A DNA stretch of 64,000 nt from Antrihabitans stalactiti (GCF_012932915.1 NZ_VCQU01000001.1:744001-808000); one strand, 5' to 3'. Positions 1 to 9,504 are shown, counted from the stretch's first letter. Program-made: numbers and translations. The notes: a model not told the origin generated them from the letters alone.

Positions 1-2
1 GC

Positions 3-869
3 ATCCGCCACGAAAGCACCGAGCGCAAGGAACAGCTCTGTGCCGAGGCCGAGAAGATCAGCAGCGAAGCGACGCAGTGGAAGGTAGCCGGCGATCGGCT
101 GCGGGAGATCCTCGACGAATGGAAGTCCATTCGTGGCGTCGATCGGAAGGTCGACGACGCGCTCTGGAAGCGCTACTCGAAGGCGCGCGAGGCGTTCAAC
201 CGGCGTCGCGGCGCTCATTTCGCCGAGATGGACCGTGACCGGGCCAATGCGAAGGCGAAGAAGGAAGAACTCGTCGCAAAGGCGAAGGAACTTTCGACGT
301 CCACCGATTGGGCCGCGACGTCCGCAGTTTTCCGGGAGTTGCTCGTCGAATGGAAGTCGGCCGGCCGCGCCCCGCGCGAGGCCGACGATGCGTTGTGGAA
401 GGACTTCAAAGGCGCCCAGGACGTATTCTTCGCCGCCCGTAATGCCGACGCATCCAAGAGCGACGCGGAATTCGAGGAGAACGCAAAAGCGAAGGAATCG
501 CTGCTGCAGAAGTACGCCCATATCGATCCGGCCAACGACATCGATGCTGCCCGGGCCGCATTGCGGGAACTCATCGAGAAGTGGGACGCGATCGGCAAGG
601 TCCCGCGCGAACGGATGGCCGACCTCGAAGGCAAGCTCCGCACGATCGAGAAGAAGGTGCGCGAAGCGGCTGACTCGCAGTGGCGCAGGACCGATCCCGA
701 AGCGGTCGCGCGTGCGGCGCAGTTCCGCGAACGCGTGACGGCGTTCGAAGAGCAGGCAGCGAAAGCCGAGGCAGCAGGCAAACGCCGAGACGCCGAACGC
801 GCACTCGCACAAGCCAAGCAGTGGCGCGAATGGGCCGAAGCGGCGGAAGGCGCGGTGAGCAACCGGTGA
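3..869 (+). CDS. DUF349 domain protein, 5'-truncated by the window edge
   Basis: The reading frame is already open at base 3 and runs to the TGA at 867-869, giving about 288 residues without the true N-terminus. The protein is highly charged and helical, with repeated W-K and DDALWK/R segments (for example [15 protein letters not shown] near the start and [16 protein letters not shown] later), the hallmark of tandem DUF349 repeats. Cytoplasmic; the molecular role of DUF349 proteins is not established, and no catalytic motif is visible. The stop overlaps the GTG start of the downstream MaoC gene (GTGA), so the two are probably cotranslated. Confidence 0.85.
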   Translation: MRHESTERKEQLCAEAEKISSEATQWKVAGDRLREILDEWKSIRGVDRKVDDALWKRYSKAREAFNRRRGAHFAEMDRDRANAKAKKEELVAKAKELSTSTDWAATSAVFRELLVEWKSAGRAPREADDALWKDFKGAQDVFFAARNADASKSDAEFEENAKAKESLLQKYAHIDPANDIDAARAALRELIEKWDAIGKVPRERMADLEGKLRTIEKKVREAADSQWRRTDPEAVARAAQFRERVTAFEEQAAKAEAAGKRRDAERALAQAKQWREWAEAAEGAVSNR

Positions 870-1330
870 CCGCCACTCGGATCGACGGGCTCGCCGGGCT
901 CGAGGCGCGCGTCGGGTCCGAGATCGGCGTCTCGAATTGGATCGACGCCGATCAACCGATGATCGACGCTTTCGCTGAGACGACCGGCGATCACCAGTGG
1001 ATCCATGTCGACACCGAACGCTGCGCACGTGAATCGCCGTTCGGCGGCACGATCGCGCATGGCTTCCTGATCTTGTCGCTCGGACCGAGGTTGGCATACG
1101 ACGTCGTCGCGATCGGCGGCGTCAAGATGGGCATCAACTACGGGCTCGACCGGCTCCGTTTCACGTCGCCGCTCCGCAGCGGTAGCAAGCTCAGGCTGCG
1201 GGTGGTCCTAGCCGGAGTCGACGGCAAGCCCGACGGCAGCGTGCTGGTCCGCTGGACGTGGACGTTCGAAACCGAGGGCCAGGACCGACCTGTTGCGGTC
1301 GCGGAGATGCTGTCGAAGGTCTATCTCTGA
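866..1330 (+). CDS. MaoC-like (R)-specific enoyl-CoA hydratase
   Basis: A 154-residue single hot-dog domain protein. It carries the hydratase-2 type signature [11 protein letters not shown] (about residues 38-48), in which Asp and His are the expected catalytic pair, followed by [11 protein letters not shown]. It closely resembles the mycobacterial HtdZ/Rv0130 family, which hydrates trans-2-enoyl-CoA to (R)-3-hydroxyacyl-CoA. The start is GTG at 866, overlapping the upstream TGA by 4 bp, because the longer open frame upstream is antisense-like and lacks conserved sequence. It ends 1 bp before the convergent stop of the next gene. The physiological acyl-CoA substrate is unknown. Confidence 0.85.
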   Translation: MTATRIDGLAGLEARVGSEIGVSNWIDADQPMIDAFAETTGDHQWIHVDTERCARESPFGGTIAHGFLILSLGPRLAYDVVAIGGVKMGINYGLDRLRFTSPLRSGSKLRLRVVLAGVDGKPDGSVLVRWTWTFETEGQDRPVAVAEMLSKVYL

Positions 1331-1331
1331 T

Positions 1332-1784
1332 TCACCGTCGTTCGACATCTGTGCGGACCAACTGACACCGCACAGGTTGCTCGCCGATACGCCCGACGGT
1401 GGCGAAGATGACATGGACCGACAGCGGGTAGATCTCGGGGAAGTCGATGAATGCCTTGCTGTCGGTCGACTCGAGTGCGACGGTTTGCTGCGCGGCTCCC
1501 GCCGTCGTGACAGCGGTGACCTGCACCGTGCCCGGTCCATTCGCGTAGACGATCGCAAACATGCCATGACCGTTCGTAGCGGCCCGCCACCCACTCGGAG
1601 CCTCGCATACCGGAGGTGAATCATCGCTCGGTGTTCTGTCGGGCAGGTCGATCGCGTTCGTCCGGCCACCGAGCAGGCCGAGTGCGATCGCAGTAGTGAC
1701 GATCAGCTTCCCGTGCAGACCGTTCACCAGAAACACATCCTTCGCAGCGCCCCTTTGCACATGCGATCGAGTGTCGTTCAACAT
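1332..1784 (-). CDS. Hypothetical exported or membrane-anchored protein
   Basis: I do not recognise the family. About 150 residues: a short polar N-terminus, one hydrophobic segment (LIVTTAIALGLLGG, about residues 28-41) that could be a signal peptide or anchor, a Pro/Asp-rich linker, and a beta-rich domain with two cysteines (VCEAPSGW and PVRCQLV) that could form a disulfide outside the cell. The start is uncertain: ATG at 1784 has no clear ribosome-binding site, while GTG at 1727 has AAGGA about 10 nt upstream and would place the hydrophobic segment right at the N-terminus. Stop codons of this gene and the MaoC gene are separated by 1 bp (convergent). Confidence 0.55.
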   Translation of the reverse strand: MLNDTRSHVQRGAAKDVFLVNGLHGKLIVTTAIALGLLGGRTNAIDLPDRTPSDDSPPVCEAPSGWRAATNGHGMFAIVYANGPGTVQVTAVTTAGAAQQTVALESTDSKAFIDFPEIYPLSVHVIFATVGRIGEQPVRCQLVRTDVERR

Positions 1785-1797
1785 TGAATCAAGCAAT

Positions 1798-1813
1798 AGA
1801 GTCCAAGGACTCT
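1798..1813. promoter_or_regulatory. 16-bp dyad in a divergent promoter region
   Basis: AGAGTCC-AA-GGACTCT is a perfect 7-bp inverted repeat with a 2-nt centre, in the 90-bp gap between two divergent genes (start 1784 minus, start 1875 plus). Size and placement fit an operator; no regulator is identified. Confidence 0.35.
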
Positions 1814-1861
1814 CGACACTCCCGCACTGCACCGACATGCGCGAGCCAGCAGACCTTGCGG

Positions 1862-1867
1862 CACAAT
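1862..1867 (+). promoter_or_regulatory. -10 element (CACAAT) of a leaderless gene
   Basis: CACAAT followed by 7 nt and then ATG at 1875. The geometry equals the TANNNT-N7-start arrangement seen at many other genes in this window, with C in place of the first T. Confidence 0.4.
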
Positions 1868-1874
1868 GGTTTAC

Positions 1875-2105
1875 ATGGGGGCAGAGTTCGCGGCCACGGC
1901 CACGGGGTGGCAGACATGGCGATTCGGTTGCGATGTCTGCGATCGCCGCATGTGGACGGCTCTCGATCGTGAAGCAAAGGCCATGGCGATGGCGAAGGCA
2001 AACGGATGGATCGTCGGCGCTGCAACACTGTGCCCGGCATGTGCGGTCGTCGCCCAGCATCACCGCGTCGAGCCCGAGCGTGGCGCCCAGGACGTCGCGG
2101 GCTGA
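1875..2105 (+). CDS. Small zinc-ribbon-like protein
   Basis: A 76-residue protein with two cysteine pairs: CDVC (about residues 20-23) and CPAC (about 54-57), separated by an Ala/Met/Lys helix and the segment NGWIV. This spacing is typical of small treble-clef or zinc-ribbon modules, so zinc binding is inferred; no function is known to me. ATG 1875 is preferred over ATG 1866 because a CACAAT hexamer lies 7 nt upstream and no Shine-Dalgarno sequence exists for either. The C-terminal 20 residues are low in structure. It converges on the membrane protein gene that follows miaB. Confidence 0.6.
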   Translation: MGAEFAATATGWQTWRFGCDVCDRRMWTALDREAKAMAMAKANGWIVGAATLCPACAVVAQHHRVEPERGAQDVAG

Positions 2106-2157
2106 CTACACCTTCTCGACGGTCACGTCGAGCGGTCGTCCAATCAAGAAATCCCGC

Positions 2158-2706
2158 CTATTTCGGCTGCCGCCAATCGTGTTCGGCGTCGCGCGCCTCT
2201 TTTCGTCGCTGTTCCTCGGCCGCGAGTTGGACCGCGGTGCGACTCCAGACCACGCGTATCCAGTGGAAGGTCAACAGGATGATCGCAATCCACCCAATGA
2301 TCAGCCCGATACCCGGACCGCCCGCGTGGACGTTCGGCTCCAGCGTCTGTCGGGTCCAAATTGCCAGCATGCCCGCGACGCTCGCGACTGCCGACCCTGC
2401 GAGCGCAATCCAGGCGAGCACCCAGCGCCGGGTCGACAACGCCAGCATGGACACGCCGACACCGAAAACAATTGCAAGCCAGACGAATACACGTGACGGT
2501 AGAGCGATCGACTCGCCGAGCGCAATGTCGTCGCCCACAAGCACGTCGTACCCTTTCGCCGTGCCCGTATGCGGGAGGGCGAAGGAGCCGAGCAGGACGA
2601 AGACGAGGACTGCGACGACGACTGCGCGCACACCGGGATCGATCTCGCCGGCCATCTTTCGCTCGACGGCATCGACGTCGTTGCGAATCTGATCGAAGTC
2701 GCTCAT
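2158..2706 (-). CDS. Four-helix membrane protein cotranscribed with miaB (Rv2732c-like)
   Basis: 182 residues. The N-terminus is soluble and charged. Four hydrophobic segments follow: [52 protein letters not shown] and [18 protein letters not shown]. The tail is basic. Size, topology and position directly after miaB match the mycobacterial Rv2732c family, whose role is unknown. The ATG at 2706-2704 overlaps the miaB TGA (ATGA), so translation is probably coupled; this decides the start over an upstream ATG three codons earlier. Confidence 0.75.
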   Translation of the reverse strand: MSDFDQIRNDVDAVERKMAGEIDPGVRAVVVAVLVFVLLGSFALPHTGTAKGYDVLVGDDIALGESIALPSRVFVWLAIVFGVGVSMLALSTRRWVLAWIALAGSAVASVAGMLAIWTRQTLEPNVHAGGPGIGLIIGWIAIILLTFHWIRVVWSRTAVQLAAEEQRRKEARDAEHDWRQPK

Positions 2707-4232
2707 GCCCCACACCCCATTGCTGCGGGCAGGGGCGCGGGAATGCCGATCTGTGGCAGCCCGAGACCGACGCCCACTGGTGGCGTCTTCGGTGTGATTC
2801 CGGCTTCGTGCGCATCGCCTGCTCGCGTACGCCGATGACTACGGACCGCACCGTCGGCGATGAGGAAATGCGGCGCAGCGGCGGTGACGTCGAGCGTGAC
2901 GATGTCCCCCGGCCGCACAACACCGTCGACGGCACCGATCGGCCGGAAATGCACCAGCCGTCCGTCTCGGGCTCGACCGCTCATCCGTGCCATCTCGGCG
3001 TTCCTCTTTCCTGCTGCGTCGACGACCAGCAGTTCCACCTCGGTCCCGATCAACTTCTGGTTCTCCTCCAACGAGATTCGTTCCTGCAATGCGATCAACC
3101 GCTCGAAACGCTCCTGCACAACCGATTTTGGTAACTGGCCGGGCATTTCTGCTGCGGGAGTACCCGGTCGTTTGGAGTACTGAAACGTGTACGCACTGGT
3201 GAACCGCGCCTTTTCGACCACATCGAGAGTCTCGGCGAAATCTTCCTCGGTCTCGCCAGGGAAGCCCACGATGATGTCGGTCGTGATCGACGCGTGCGGC
3301 ATGGCAGCCCGCACCCGCTCGATGATGCCGAGGAACTTCGCCTTGCGGTACGACCGGCGCATTGCGCGCAACACGCGGTCCGAGCCCGATTGCAACGGCA
3401 TGTGCAACTGCGGGCAGACGTTCGGTGTGGCCGCCATCGCCTCGATGACGTCGTCGGTGAATTCGGCCGGATGTGGTGATGTGAACCGGACCCGCTCCAA
3501 CCCGTCGATGCCGCCGCACGCGCTCAACAACGCGGCGAACGCACCGCGATCACGCCCCAGGTCCGGGTCGGCGAACGACGCGCCATAGGCATTGACGTTC
3601 TGCCCGAGCAGCGTGACTTCGACAACGCCTTCGTCGACCAGCGCCTGCACCTCGGCCAAAACATCGCCGGGCCGCCGGTCGACTTCCTTGCCGCGCAACG
3701 CTGGAACGATGCAGAAGGTGCAGGTGTTGTTGCAACCCACCGAGATCGACACCCAACCGGCGTACGCAGATTCCCGCCGTGCGGGCAGAGTCGACGGGAA
3801 TGCTTCGAGCGATTCGAGAATCTCCACTTCGGCTTCGTGATTGTGCCGGGCCCGTTCCAGCAAGGCAGGCAAGGAACCGAGGTTGTGCGTGCCGAACACA
3901 ACGTCGACCCACGGCGCCTTCTTGACGACGGTGTCTTTGTCCTTCTGTGCGAGGCACCCACCGACCGCGATCTGCATGCCAGGGCGCTCCTGCTTGATCG
4001 GCGCCAGGTGGCTGAGGTTGCCGTACAGCTTGTTGTCGGCGTTCTCGCGGACCGCGCACGTATTGAAAACAACCAGGTCAGCAGTGGTTCCAGGGTCGGC
4101 CTTTTCGTAGCCCGCCTCTTCGAGGAGACCGGCGAGACGCTCCGAATCGTGCACGTTCATCTGACAGCCGTAGGTGCGCACTTCGTAGCTGCGAGACACC
4201 TGGGCAGTGGCTTCATCGACCTTGGTTGACAC
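2703..4232 (-). CDS. miaB: tRNA-2-methylthio-N6-dimethylallyladenosine-37 synthase
   Basis: A radical-SAM methylthiotransferase acting on A37 of tRNAs reading UNN codons. 509 residues. The N-terminal UPF0004 domain has three cluster cysteines (YGCQMN C23, NTCAV C59, GGCLAQ C93). The radical SAM motif CNNTCTFC supplies C167, C171 and C174. A TRAM RNA-binding domain (about 395-465) follows, and a roughly 45-residue low-complexity tail is extra relative to many homologues. The start is GTG 4232; TACTCT lies 5 nt upstream, suggesting a short or absent leader. It is transcribed divergently from gluA and coupled to the downstream membrane protein. Confidence 0.95.
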   Translation of the reverse strand: MSTKVDEATAQVSRSYEVRTYGCQMNVHDSERLAGLLEEAGYEKADPGTTADLVVFNTCAVRENADNKLYGNLSHLAPIKQERPGMQIAVGGCLAQKDKDTVVKKAPWVDVVFGTHNLGSLPALLERARHNHEAEVEILESLEAFPSTLPARRESAYAGWVSISVGCNNTCTFCIVPALRGKEVDRRPGDVLAEVQALVDEGVVEVTLLGQNVNAYGASFADPDLGRDRGAFAALLSACGGIDGLERVRFTSPHPAEFTDDVIEAMAATPNVCPQLHMPLQSGSDRVLRAMRRSYRKAKFLGIIERVRAAMPHASITTDIIVGFPGETEEDFAETLDVVEKARFTSAYTFQYSKRPGTPAAEMPGQLPKSVVQERFERLIALQERISLEENQKLIGTEVELLVVDAAGKRNAEMARMSGRARDGRLVHFRPIGAVDGVVRPGDIVTLDVTAAAPHFLIADGAVRSHRRTRAGDAHEAGITPKTPPVGVGLGLPQIGIPAPLPAAMGCGA

Positions 4233-4362
4233 GCTTCAGAGTAGCCCACGCCGCCGACACCGATCACATCTGCTCAGTCCGGGACAAATGCCCGTGTGGC
4301 TCCAATTCGACCGAATTCGCCGACCCGGAGCCAGAAGGTACGCACTCGCAACGCTCTACCCC

Positions 4363-4368
4363 TATGGT
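4363..4368 (+). promoter_or_regulatory. -10 element of leaderless gluA
   Basis: TATGGT, then 7 nt, then ATG at 4376; no ribosome-binding site precedes the ATG. Transcription would start at or next to the start codon. Confidence 0.55.
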
Positions 4369-4375
4369 CGTTCCC

Positions 4376-5125
4376 ATGACCCGAGCCTCGGAGCCCTTGG
4401 TTGTCCTTACCGACGTCAACAAACACTTCGGTGCCCTGCATGTGCTTCGAGACATCGACCTCACCATTCACAAGGGTGAGGTGGTGGTCGTCATCGGACC
4501 TTCGGGGTCGGGCAAGTCGACGTTGTGTCGGACCATCAACCGGCTCGAAAGCATCGACTCCGGCTCGATCACCATCGACGGGGTACCGCTGCCCGCCGAA
4601 GGCAAGGCGCTCGCGAAGCTTCGCGCGGACGTCGGCATGGTCTTCCAGTCGTTCAACCTCTTCTCGCACATGACGGTTGCGGAGAACGTGACCCTCGGAC
4701 CAATCAAGGTGCGCGGCATCGACAAGGCCAAGGCAAACGAGCGTGCCAAGGAATTGCTCGAGCGGGTCGGCATCGGGGAGCAATCGAACAAGCTGCCCGC
4801 CCAGCTCTCCGGGGGTCAGCAGCAGCGTGTGGCGATCGCGCGATCGTTGGCGATGGATCCGAAAGTCATGCTGTTCGACGAGCCGACCTCAGCGCTCGAT
4901 CCCGAAATGATCAATGAGGTTCTCGACGTCATGATCTCGCTTGCCAAAAGCGGGATGACGATGGTGGTGGTGACCCATGAAATGGGCTTCGCCCGTCGCG
5001 CCGCGGACCGCGTGATCTTCATGGCCGACGGTCAGATCGTCGAGCAGGCAACACCCGAAGAATTTTTCACCAATCCCCGCAGCGACCGCGCCAAGGATTT
5101 CCTCTCCAAGATTCTCGCCCACTGA
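4376..5125 (+). CDS. gluA: Glutamate-type ABC transporter, ATP-binding subunit
   Basis: 249 residues, the usual length for polar amino-acid ABC ATPases. Walker [10 protein letters not shown] is at about 41-49, then Q-loop FQSFNLF, signature LSGGQQQR, Walker B VMLFDEP with D-loop SALDP, and the switch histidine in VVTHEMGF. It powers uptake through the GluC/GluD permeases encoded downstream, with GluB as the binding protein. ATG 4376 is chosen because a TATGGT hexamer sits exactly 7 nt upstream and neither this ATG nor the one at 4364 has a Shine-Dalgarno site. First gene of the gluABCD operon; substrate glutamate (possibly also aspartate or glutamine) is inferred from the family. Confidence 0.92.
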   Translation: MTRASEPLVVLTDVNKHFGALHVLRDIDLTIHKGEVVVVIGPSGSGKSTLCRTINRLESIDSGSITIDGVPLPAEGKALAKLRADVGMVFQSFNLFSHMTVAENVTLGPIKVRGIDKAKANERAKELLERVGIGEQSNKLPAQLSGGQQQRVAIARSLAMDPKVMLFDEPTSALDPEMINEVLDVMISLAKSGMTMVVVTHEMGFARRAADRVIFMADGQIVEQATPEEFFTNPRSDRAKDFLSKILAH

Positions 5126-5159
5126 ACATCTTCACTAAACATTCAATGAAGGGATCCAC

Positions 5160-6059
5160 ATGAAGTACCGCTTTCGATCAGCCGTGATCGGAGTAGCTGT
5201 CGCAGCGCTGGCATTGTCGGCCTGCGGCAAAGAGGGCAGCCCGGATTCGGACAAGGGAACCGGCAGTGGGACGGAGCCGACCTACACCGTCGCGTCCGAT
5301 GTCGCACTCGCAGGAAGCCCCACGTTCGACAAGATCAAGCAGGCCGGGACGATCAACGTCGGCGTCAAGTTCGACCAGCCCGGGCTTGGGCAGAAGCCGG
5401 CTGGCTCGAACACGCCGCGTGGCTTCGACATCGAGATCGCGGAAATGCTCGCCGCGTCGCTCGGCCTGAAGCCCGAACAGATCAAGTTCACCGAAACCGT
5501 CTCGGCCAACCGCGAACCGTTCCTCCAGAACGGCACCGTCGATCTCGTCGTCGCGACCTACACGATCAACGACAAGCGCAAAGCCGTCGTCGACTTCGCC
5601 GGTCCGTACTACATTGCCGGCCAAGATCTCCTGGTCAAGGAGAGCAACACCGACATCACGGGTCCGGACTCCCTCGGTGGTAAGAAAGTCTGCTCTGTCG
5701 ACGGCTCGACGCCGGCGCAGCGCATCAAGACCGACTATCCGACCGCAGATCTGATTACGTTCGACACCTACTCCAAGTGCGTCGAGCAGCTGTCGAGCGG
5801 CCAGGTCGACGCGGTTACCACCGATGACGCGATCCTTCGCGGCTACGCGGCCGCGCAGCCGGGTGTCTTCAAGGTCGTCGGCAAGCCGTTCAGCAAGGAG
5901 CCCTACGGCATCGGATTGCCCAAGGGCGACAACGCTCTTCGCGCCTTCCTCAACGACGCGCTCGAGAAGCACGAGCAAAACGGCGATTGGAACAAGGCGT
6001 TCGAGTACACGCTCGGCAGCACCGACGGTGTGACGCCTCCCCCTGTAGATCGGTACTGA
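5160..6059 (+). CDS. gluB: Glutamate-binding lipoprotein of the ABC transporter
   Basis: 299 residues. The N-terminus has a basic n-region, a hydrophobic core and the lipobox LSAC at about 20-23, so it is a lipid-anchored solute-binding protein on the outer face of the membrane. The mature part has the SBP_bac_3 fold signs: GTINVGVKFDQPG, RGFDIEIAEMLA, the hinge segment VDLVVATYTINDKR, and DAVTTDDAIL. Two cysteines (KVCSVDG and YSKCVEQL) may form a disulfide. GAAGGGA lies 6-10 nt before ATG 5160. 34 bp downstream of gluA. Confidence 0.92.
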   Translation: MKYRFRSAVIGVAVAALALSACGKEGSPDSDKGTGSGTEPTYTVASDVALAGSPTFDKIKQAGTINVGVKFDQPGLGQKPAGSNTPRGFDIEIAEMLAASLGLKPEQIKFTETVSANREPFLQNGTVDLVVATYTINDKRKAVVDFAGPYYIAGQDLLVKESNTDITGPDSLGGKKVCSVDGSTPAQRIKTDYPTADLITFDTYSKCVEQLSSGQVDAVTTDDAILRGYAAAQPGVFKVVGKPFSKEPYGIGLPKGDNALRAFLNDALEKHEQNGDWNKAFEYTLGSTDGVTPPPVDRY

Positions 6060-6135
6060 GTTCCTCGTTCGGCATCCGCCAGGCGTGCTGCCCGGCGGGT
6101 GCCGAACGCTCCACCGAGATCGCTAGGAGGATGCG

Positions 6136-6801
6136 GTGAAGGCAGTAATAGACAATTTCGACGTGTTCCTCGACGGCTTCTGGGGAACACTCGTGTTGAC
6201 CTTCTGGTCGGCGATCGGCGCCATGATCTTCGGCACGATCTTGGCCGCCATGCGGGTGTCGCCGTCGATCGCCTTGCGTGGCGCGGCAACGACGTACGTC
6301 AACGTCATTCGCAACACCCCGCTGACGTTGGTCATGTTCTTCACCGCCTTCGGGCTGCCCATTCTGCAAATCAAGTTCGGCGGGTCGTCGAGCACCCAGT
6401 TCCGCATCTACGCGATCCTGGCGCTCTCCGCCTACACGGCGTGCTTCGTTTGTGAAGCGATACGGTCTGGCATTCAGACGATTCCGGTCGGCCAAGCCGA
6501 AGCCGCACGCTCCATCGGCCTCACCTTCTCGCAGACGTTGCGCTACATCGTCCTTCCGCAGGCGCTGCGAACCGTTGTACCTCCGCTGGGCAGCGTGCTG
6601 ATCGCGATGACGAAGAACACGTCCATCGCGTCAGCGTTCAACAACCGCGAACTCATCTCCGCAATGCGGCAAAACATCGAGAACAACGGCAACGCGGTCC
6701 TGTGGATCCTGATCGCTACCGCACTCGCCTACATGGTCATCACCTTGCCGACGGGCTACCTCGTGGGCGTTCTCGAGCGAAAGGTGGCGATTGCGAGATG
6801 A
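6136..6801 (+). CDS. gluC: Glutamate ABC transporter permease 1
   Basis: 221 residues with about five transmembrane helices and the HisM/GlnP-type permease (BPD_transp_1) layout. The coupling EAA-like loop is visible as GQAEAARSIGLTFSQTLRYIVLPQA (key residues E-A-A and G). The start is GTG 6136, preceded by a strong AGGAGG at 6125-6130; the ATG immediately after that AGGAGG is followed by a stop after one codon and is not used. The stop overlaps the gluD start (ATGA), consistent with coupled synthesis of a permease heterodimer. Confidence 0.92.
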   Translation: MKAVIDNFDVFLDGFWGTLVLTFWSAIGAMIFGTILAAMRVSPSIALRGAATTYVNVIRNTPLTLVMFFTAFGLPILQIKFGGSSSTQFRIYAILALSAYTACFVCEAIRSGIQTIPVGQAEAARSIGLTFSQTLRYIVLPQALRTVVPPLGSVLIAMTKNTSIASAFNNRELISAMRQNIENNGNAVLWILIATALAYMVITLPTGYLVGVLERKVAIAR

Positions 6802-7649
6802 GCCAGCAAACCGTTCTCTTCGACATCCCCGGTCCGCGGGCAAAGAAGATCAACTTCGGCCTTTCTGTCGTCGGCATCCTCCTCGTCGCCGCGATCATCG
6901 CGTGGATCGTGTTGCGGCTCAACGACGCCGACCAGCTCACCGCCGCGAAATGGGAGCCGTTCACCTACGCCGACATCCAGCGCGAACTCATCAAAGGCAT
7001 GGTCGCGACGCTCAAGGCAGCTGCAGTAGGCACAGTGTTTGCCTTGCTGATGGGCGCCGTGCTCGCCGTCGGGCGGCTCAGCGACCACGGACCGATTCGG
7101 TGGCTCGCCACGACAATCATCGAACTGTTCCGAGCGTTGCCCTTGCTCCTCCTCATCTTCTTCGCGTTCGAACTTGGAGACGGCTCAATCTCGCCGTTCA
7201 TGGCAGTCGTGATCGGCCTGTCACTACACAACGGAGCGGTGCTTGCCGAGGTGTTCCGCGCGGGCATCAACTCGTTGCCGCGCGGTCAAGCAGAGGCCGC
7301 GTACTCGATCGGCTTCCGCAAGAACCAGACGATGCGGCTCATCCTGATCCCACAGGCGGTCCGGGCGATGGCGCCATCGATCGTCGCCCAGATCGTTGTG
7401 CTGCTGAAGGATTCGTCCCTGGGCTTCATAATCGCCTACCCCGAGTTGCTGCGGTCTGTGCAGCAGATCGGCTCGCAGTATTTCAACCTGCTGCCCGCCT
7501 TCATCGTCGGCGCGACGATCTACATCTCGATCAACCTCGCCGTCGCAGGCATCGCGAAGGTGATCGAGATTCGCACCCGACACTCCAAAACGGGCATCGG
7601 ACCGGCCCCGATCGGAGCGACGGTCCCCGTCACGGTCGGCAAGGGCTGA
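6798..7649 (+). CDS. gluD: Glutamate ABC transporter permease 2
   Basis: 283 residues, longer than GluC because of an N-terminal extension (about 35 residues before the first helix) and a cytoplasmic C-terminal tail. The permease domain contains the ATPase-docking loop SLPRGQAEAAYSIGF and the conserved segment FRALPLLLLIFF. ATG 6798 overlaps the gluC TGA by 4 bp, which fixes the start. Last gene of the operon; a hairpin follows about 37 bp after the stop. Import direction is inferred from the associated binding protein. Confidence 0.92.
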   Translation: MSQQTVLFDIPGPRAKKINFGLSVVGILLVAAIIAWIVLRLNDADQLTAAKWEPFTYADIQRELIKGMVATLKAAAVGTVFALLMGAVLAVGRLSDHGPIRWLATTIIELFRALPLLLLIFFAFELGDGSISPFMAVVIGLSLHNGAVLAEVFRAGINSLPRGQAEAAYSIGFRKNQTMRLILIPQAVRAMAPSIVAQIVVLLKDSSLGFIIAYPELLRSVQQIGSQYFNLLPAFIVGATIYISINLAVAGIAKVIEIRTRHSKTGIGPAPIGATVPVTVGKG

Positions 7650-7685
7650 GTTCTGCCCCTCGGGCCGCCAACGGCTGTGCAGCAT

Positions 7686-7743
7686 CGAGCGCATAGATAT
7701 GGTGGCTCCGAGCGCGGATATTTCGACCATTTCTATGCGCTCG
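7686..7743. terminator. Convergent bidirectional hairpin after gluD and recX
   Basis: 18-bp arms (7686-7703 and 7726-7743, outer sequence CGAGCGCATAGA) with one mismatch and a 22-nt loop, lying between the convergent gluD and recX stops. No U-tract on either strand; interpreted as an actinobacterial-type terminator. Confidence 0.55.
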
Positions 7744-7765
7744 GCGGCAAATGCGGATTCGTCAG

Positions 7766-8410
7766 CTACTCCTCGAACAGCCCGTCTGCATCGGCGCCCT
7801 GCTGTGCGAGCTCGGCTTTCACTACCTCGAAGGCCATGGACTGCCCATAGCCACGGCGAGCGAGCATTCCGACCAACTTGCGGACCGCCTTGTCCCGCTC
7901 GGTCCGATCGCTCGGCACCGAGACGGTCCGTAACTTCTTGCGCACCAACTCAGCCGCTCGCTCGCGCTCGTCGTCGTGGGTGACTTGCGCCAAGGCTCTT
8001 GACGCGTCTTCCTGACCGATTCCCTTGCGCCGCAACTCCATCGACAGTGCCTGCCGCCCCTTGCCCGAGTAGTTGTGGCGCGAATGCACCCACTGCTCGG
8101 CAAACGAAGCGTCGTCGACGAGCCCTACCTCTGCCAATCGGTCCAGAACTCGTTCCGCGATGTCGGAATCGAAGCCCTTTTTCGCGAGGCTCTGCGACAG
8201 TTCCGTGCGGCTGCGGGCACGGTCGGTGAGCAAGCGCAGGCACGCATCCTTCGCCTGCGCTTCAGTCCCGCTGGGTTTTTTGCCCTCCGCTTCGCTCCGG
8301 GCGGGCTCGCGGGCGCTTCGTGACGACCTCTTCCCTCTTCGCTCCGGGCGCTCGTTCCTCGCACCCTCCGACTCCTCAGTCCAGAGGTCGCCGCGCCCGC
8401 TCACGTCCAT
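7766..8410 (-). CDS. recX: Regulatory protein RecX
   Basis: 214 residues. RecX binds RecA filaments and modulates recombinase activity. The C-terminal about 155 residues have the three-helix RecX repeats: CLRLLTDRARSRTELSQSL, the LDRLAEVGLVDDASFA segment, and RGYGQSMAFEVV near the end. The N-terminal about 55 residues are a charged Arg/Glu-rich extension not typical of RecX, encoded by DNA with a 14-bp direct repeat (8290-8303 and 8337-8350). It starts 5 bp after the recA stop, as in other Actinobacteria where recA-recX are cotranscribed. Confidence 0.92.
   Translation of the reverse strand: MDVSGRGDLWTEESEGARNERPERRGKRSSRSAREPARSEAEGKKPSGTEAQAKDACLRLLTDRARSRTELSQSLAKKGFDSDIAERVLDRLAEVGLVDDASFAEQWVHSRHNYSGKGRQALSMELRRKGIGQEDASRALAQVTHDDERERAAELVRKKLRTVSVPSDRTERDKAVRKLVGMLARRGYGQSMAFEVVKAELAQQGADADGLFEE
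8290..8350. repeat. 14-bp direct repeat inside the recX 5' region
   Basis: CTTCGCTCCGGGCG occurs at 8290-8303 and again at 8337-8350. On the coding strand both copies contribute Arg/Glu-rich peptides in the variable N-terminal extension of RecX. Confidence 0.6.
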
Positions 8411-8415
8411 CCGCC

Positions 8416-9459
8416 CTAGAACTCGACCGGAGCCGGGGCGATCTCGTCGGCATTGAGGACCGCGCCGATACCCAACTTCTCCTTGATCTTCTTCTCGATC
8501 TCGTCACGGATATCGGCGTTCTCCAGCAAGAACTTCCGGGCATTTTCCTTGCCCTGCCCGAGCTGATCACCCTCGTAGGTGTACCAAGAGCCGGACTTGC
8601 GGATGAAGCCGTGCTCGACGCCCATGTCGATGATCGAGCCCTCTTTGCTGATGCCGGCGCCGTAGAGGATGTCGAACTCGGCCTGCTTGAAGGGCGGAGA
8701 CACCTTGTTCTTGACGACCTTCACGCGAGTGCGGTTACCGACTGCGTCGGTGCCGTCTTTGAGGGTTTCGATCCGCCGCACGTCCAGCCGAATCGAGGCG
8801 TAGAACTTCAAAGCCTTACCACCGGTGGTGGTTTCAGGCGATCCGAACATGACGCCGATTTTCTCGCGTAGCTGGTTGATGAAAATGGCGGTGGTGTTCG
8901 AGTTGCTCAGCGCACCGGTCATCTTCCGGAGCGCCTGGCTCATCAGGCGAGCCTGCAGACCGACGTGACTGTCACCCATTTCGCCCTCGATCTCGGCGCG
9001 CGGTACGAGTGCGGCCACCGAGTCGATCACGATGATGTCGATGGCGCCCGAGCGGACCAGCATGTCGGCGATTTCCAGCGCCTGCTCACCGGTATCCGGC
9101 TGCGAGACCAGCAGAGCATCGGTATCGACACCGAGCTTCTGGGCGTAGTCCGGATCGAGCGCGTGCTCCGCGTCGATGAACGCCGCGATTCCGCCGGCTG
9201 CCTGCGCACTCGCGACCGCGTGCAACGCAACGGTCGTCTTACCCGACGACTCCGGTCCATAGATCTCGACAACTCGCCCGCGTGGCAGACCACCGATCCC
9301 CAGAGCGACGTCGAGCGCGATCGACCCAGTAGGTATTACCCCGATCGGCTGACGAACCTCGTCGCCCAGGCGCATCACCGAGCCCTTACCGAAGTTCTTG
9401 TCGATCTGCGCCAAGGCCAGTTCGAGTGCCTTGTCGCGATCGTGCGCCTTTGGTGCCAT
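8416..9459 (-). CDS. recA: Recombinase RecA
   Basis: 347 residues, full length and without the intein found in M. tuberculosis RecA. It drives homologous strand exchange and triggers LexA self-cleavage. Walker A GPESSGKT is at 68-75, Walker [11 protein letters not shown] follows, then the L1 region [12 protein letters not shown], the L2 region with GSPETTTGG, and the nucleotide-sensing [21 protein letters not shown] lies 4 nt before ATG 9459. Upstream are a PafBC-type promoter (9505-9527) and a LexA-type box (9595-9606), so induction by two DNA-damage pathways is expected. Confidence 0.97.
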   Translation of the reverse strand: MAPKAHDRDKALELALAQIDKNFGKGSVMRLGDEVRQPIGVIPTGSIALDVALGIGGLPRGRVVEIYGPESSGKTTVALHAVASAQAAGGIAAFIDAEHALDPDYAQKLGVDTDALLVSQPDTGEQALEIADMLVRSGAIDIIVIDSVAALVPRAEIEGEMGDSHVGLQARLMSQALRKMTGALSNSNTTAIFINQLREKIGVMFGSPETTTGGKALKFYASIRLDVRRIETLKDGTDAVGNRTRVKVVKNKVSPPFKQAEFDILYGAGISKEGSIIDMGVEHGFIRKSGSWYTYEGDQLGQGKENARKFLLENADIRDEIEKKIKEKLGIGAVLNADEIAPAPVEF

Positions 9460-9504
9460 CGTGTTCCCCTGTCTTCGTGGTTCGCGTTCTGCGTGTCGGC
9501 GGTT

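Noticed and set aside
8416-9459. Intein in recA
   Set aside because: The 347-residue frame is continuous from Walker A to the C-terminus with no insertion, unlike M. tuberculosis recA.
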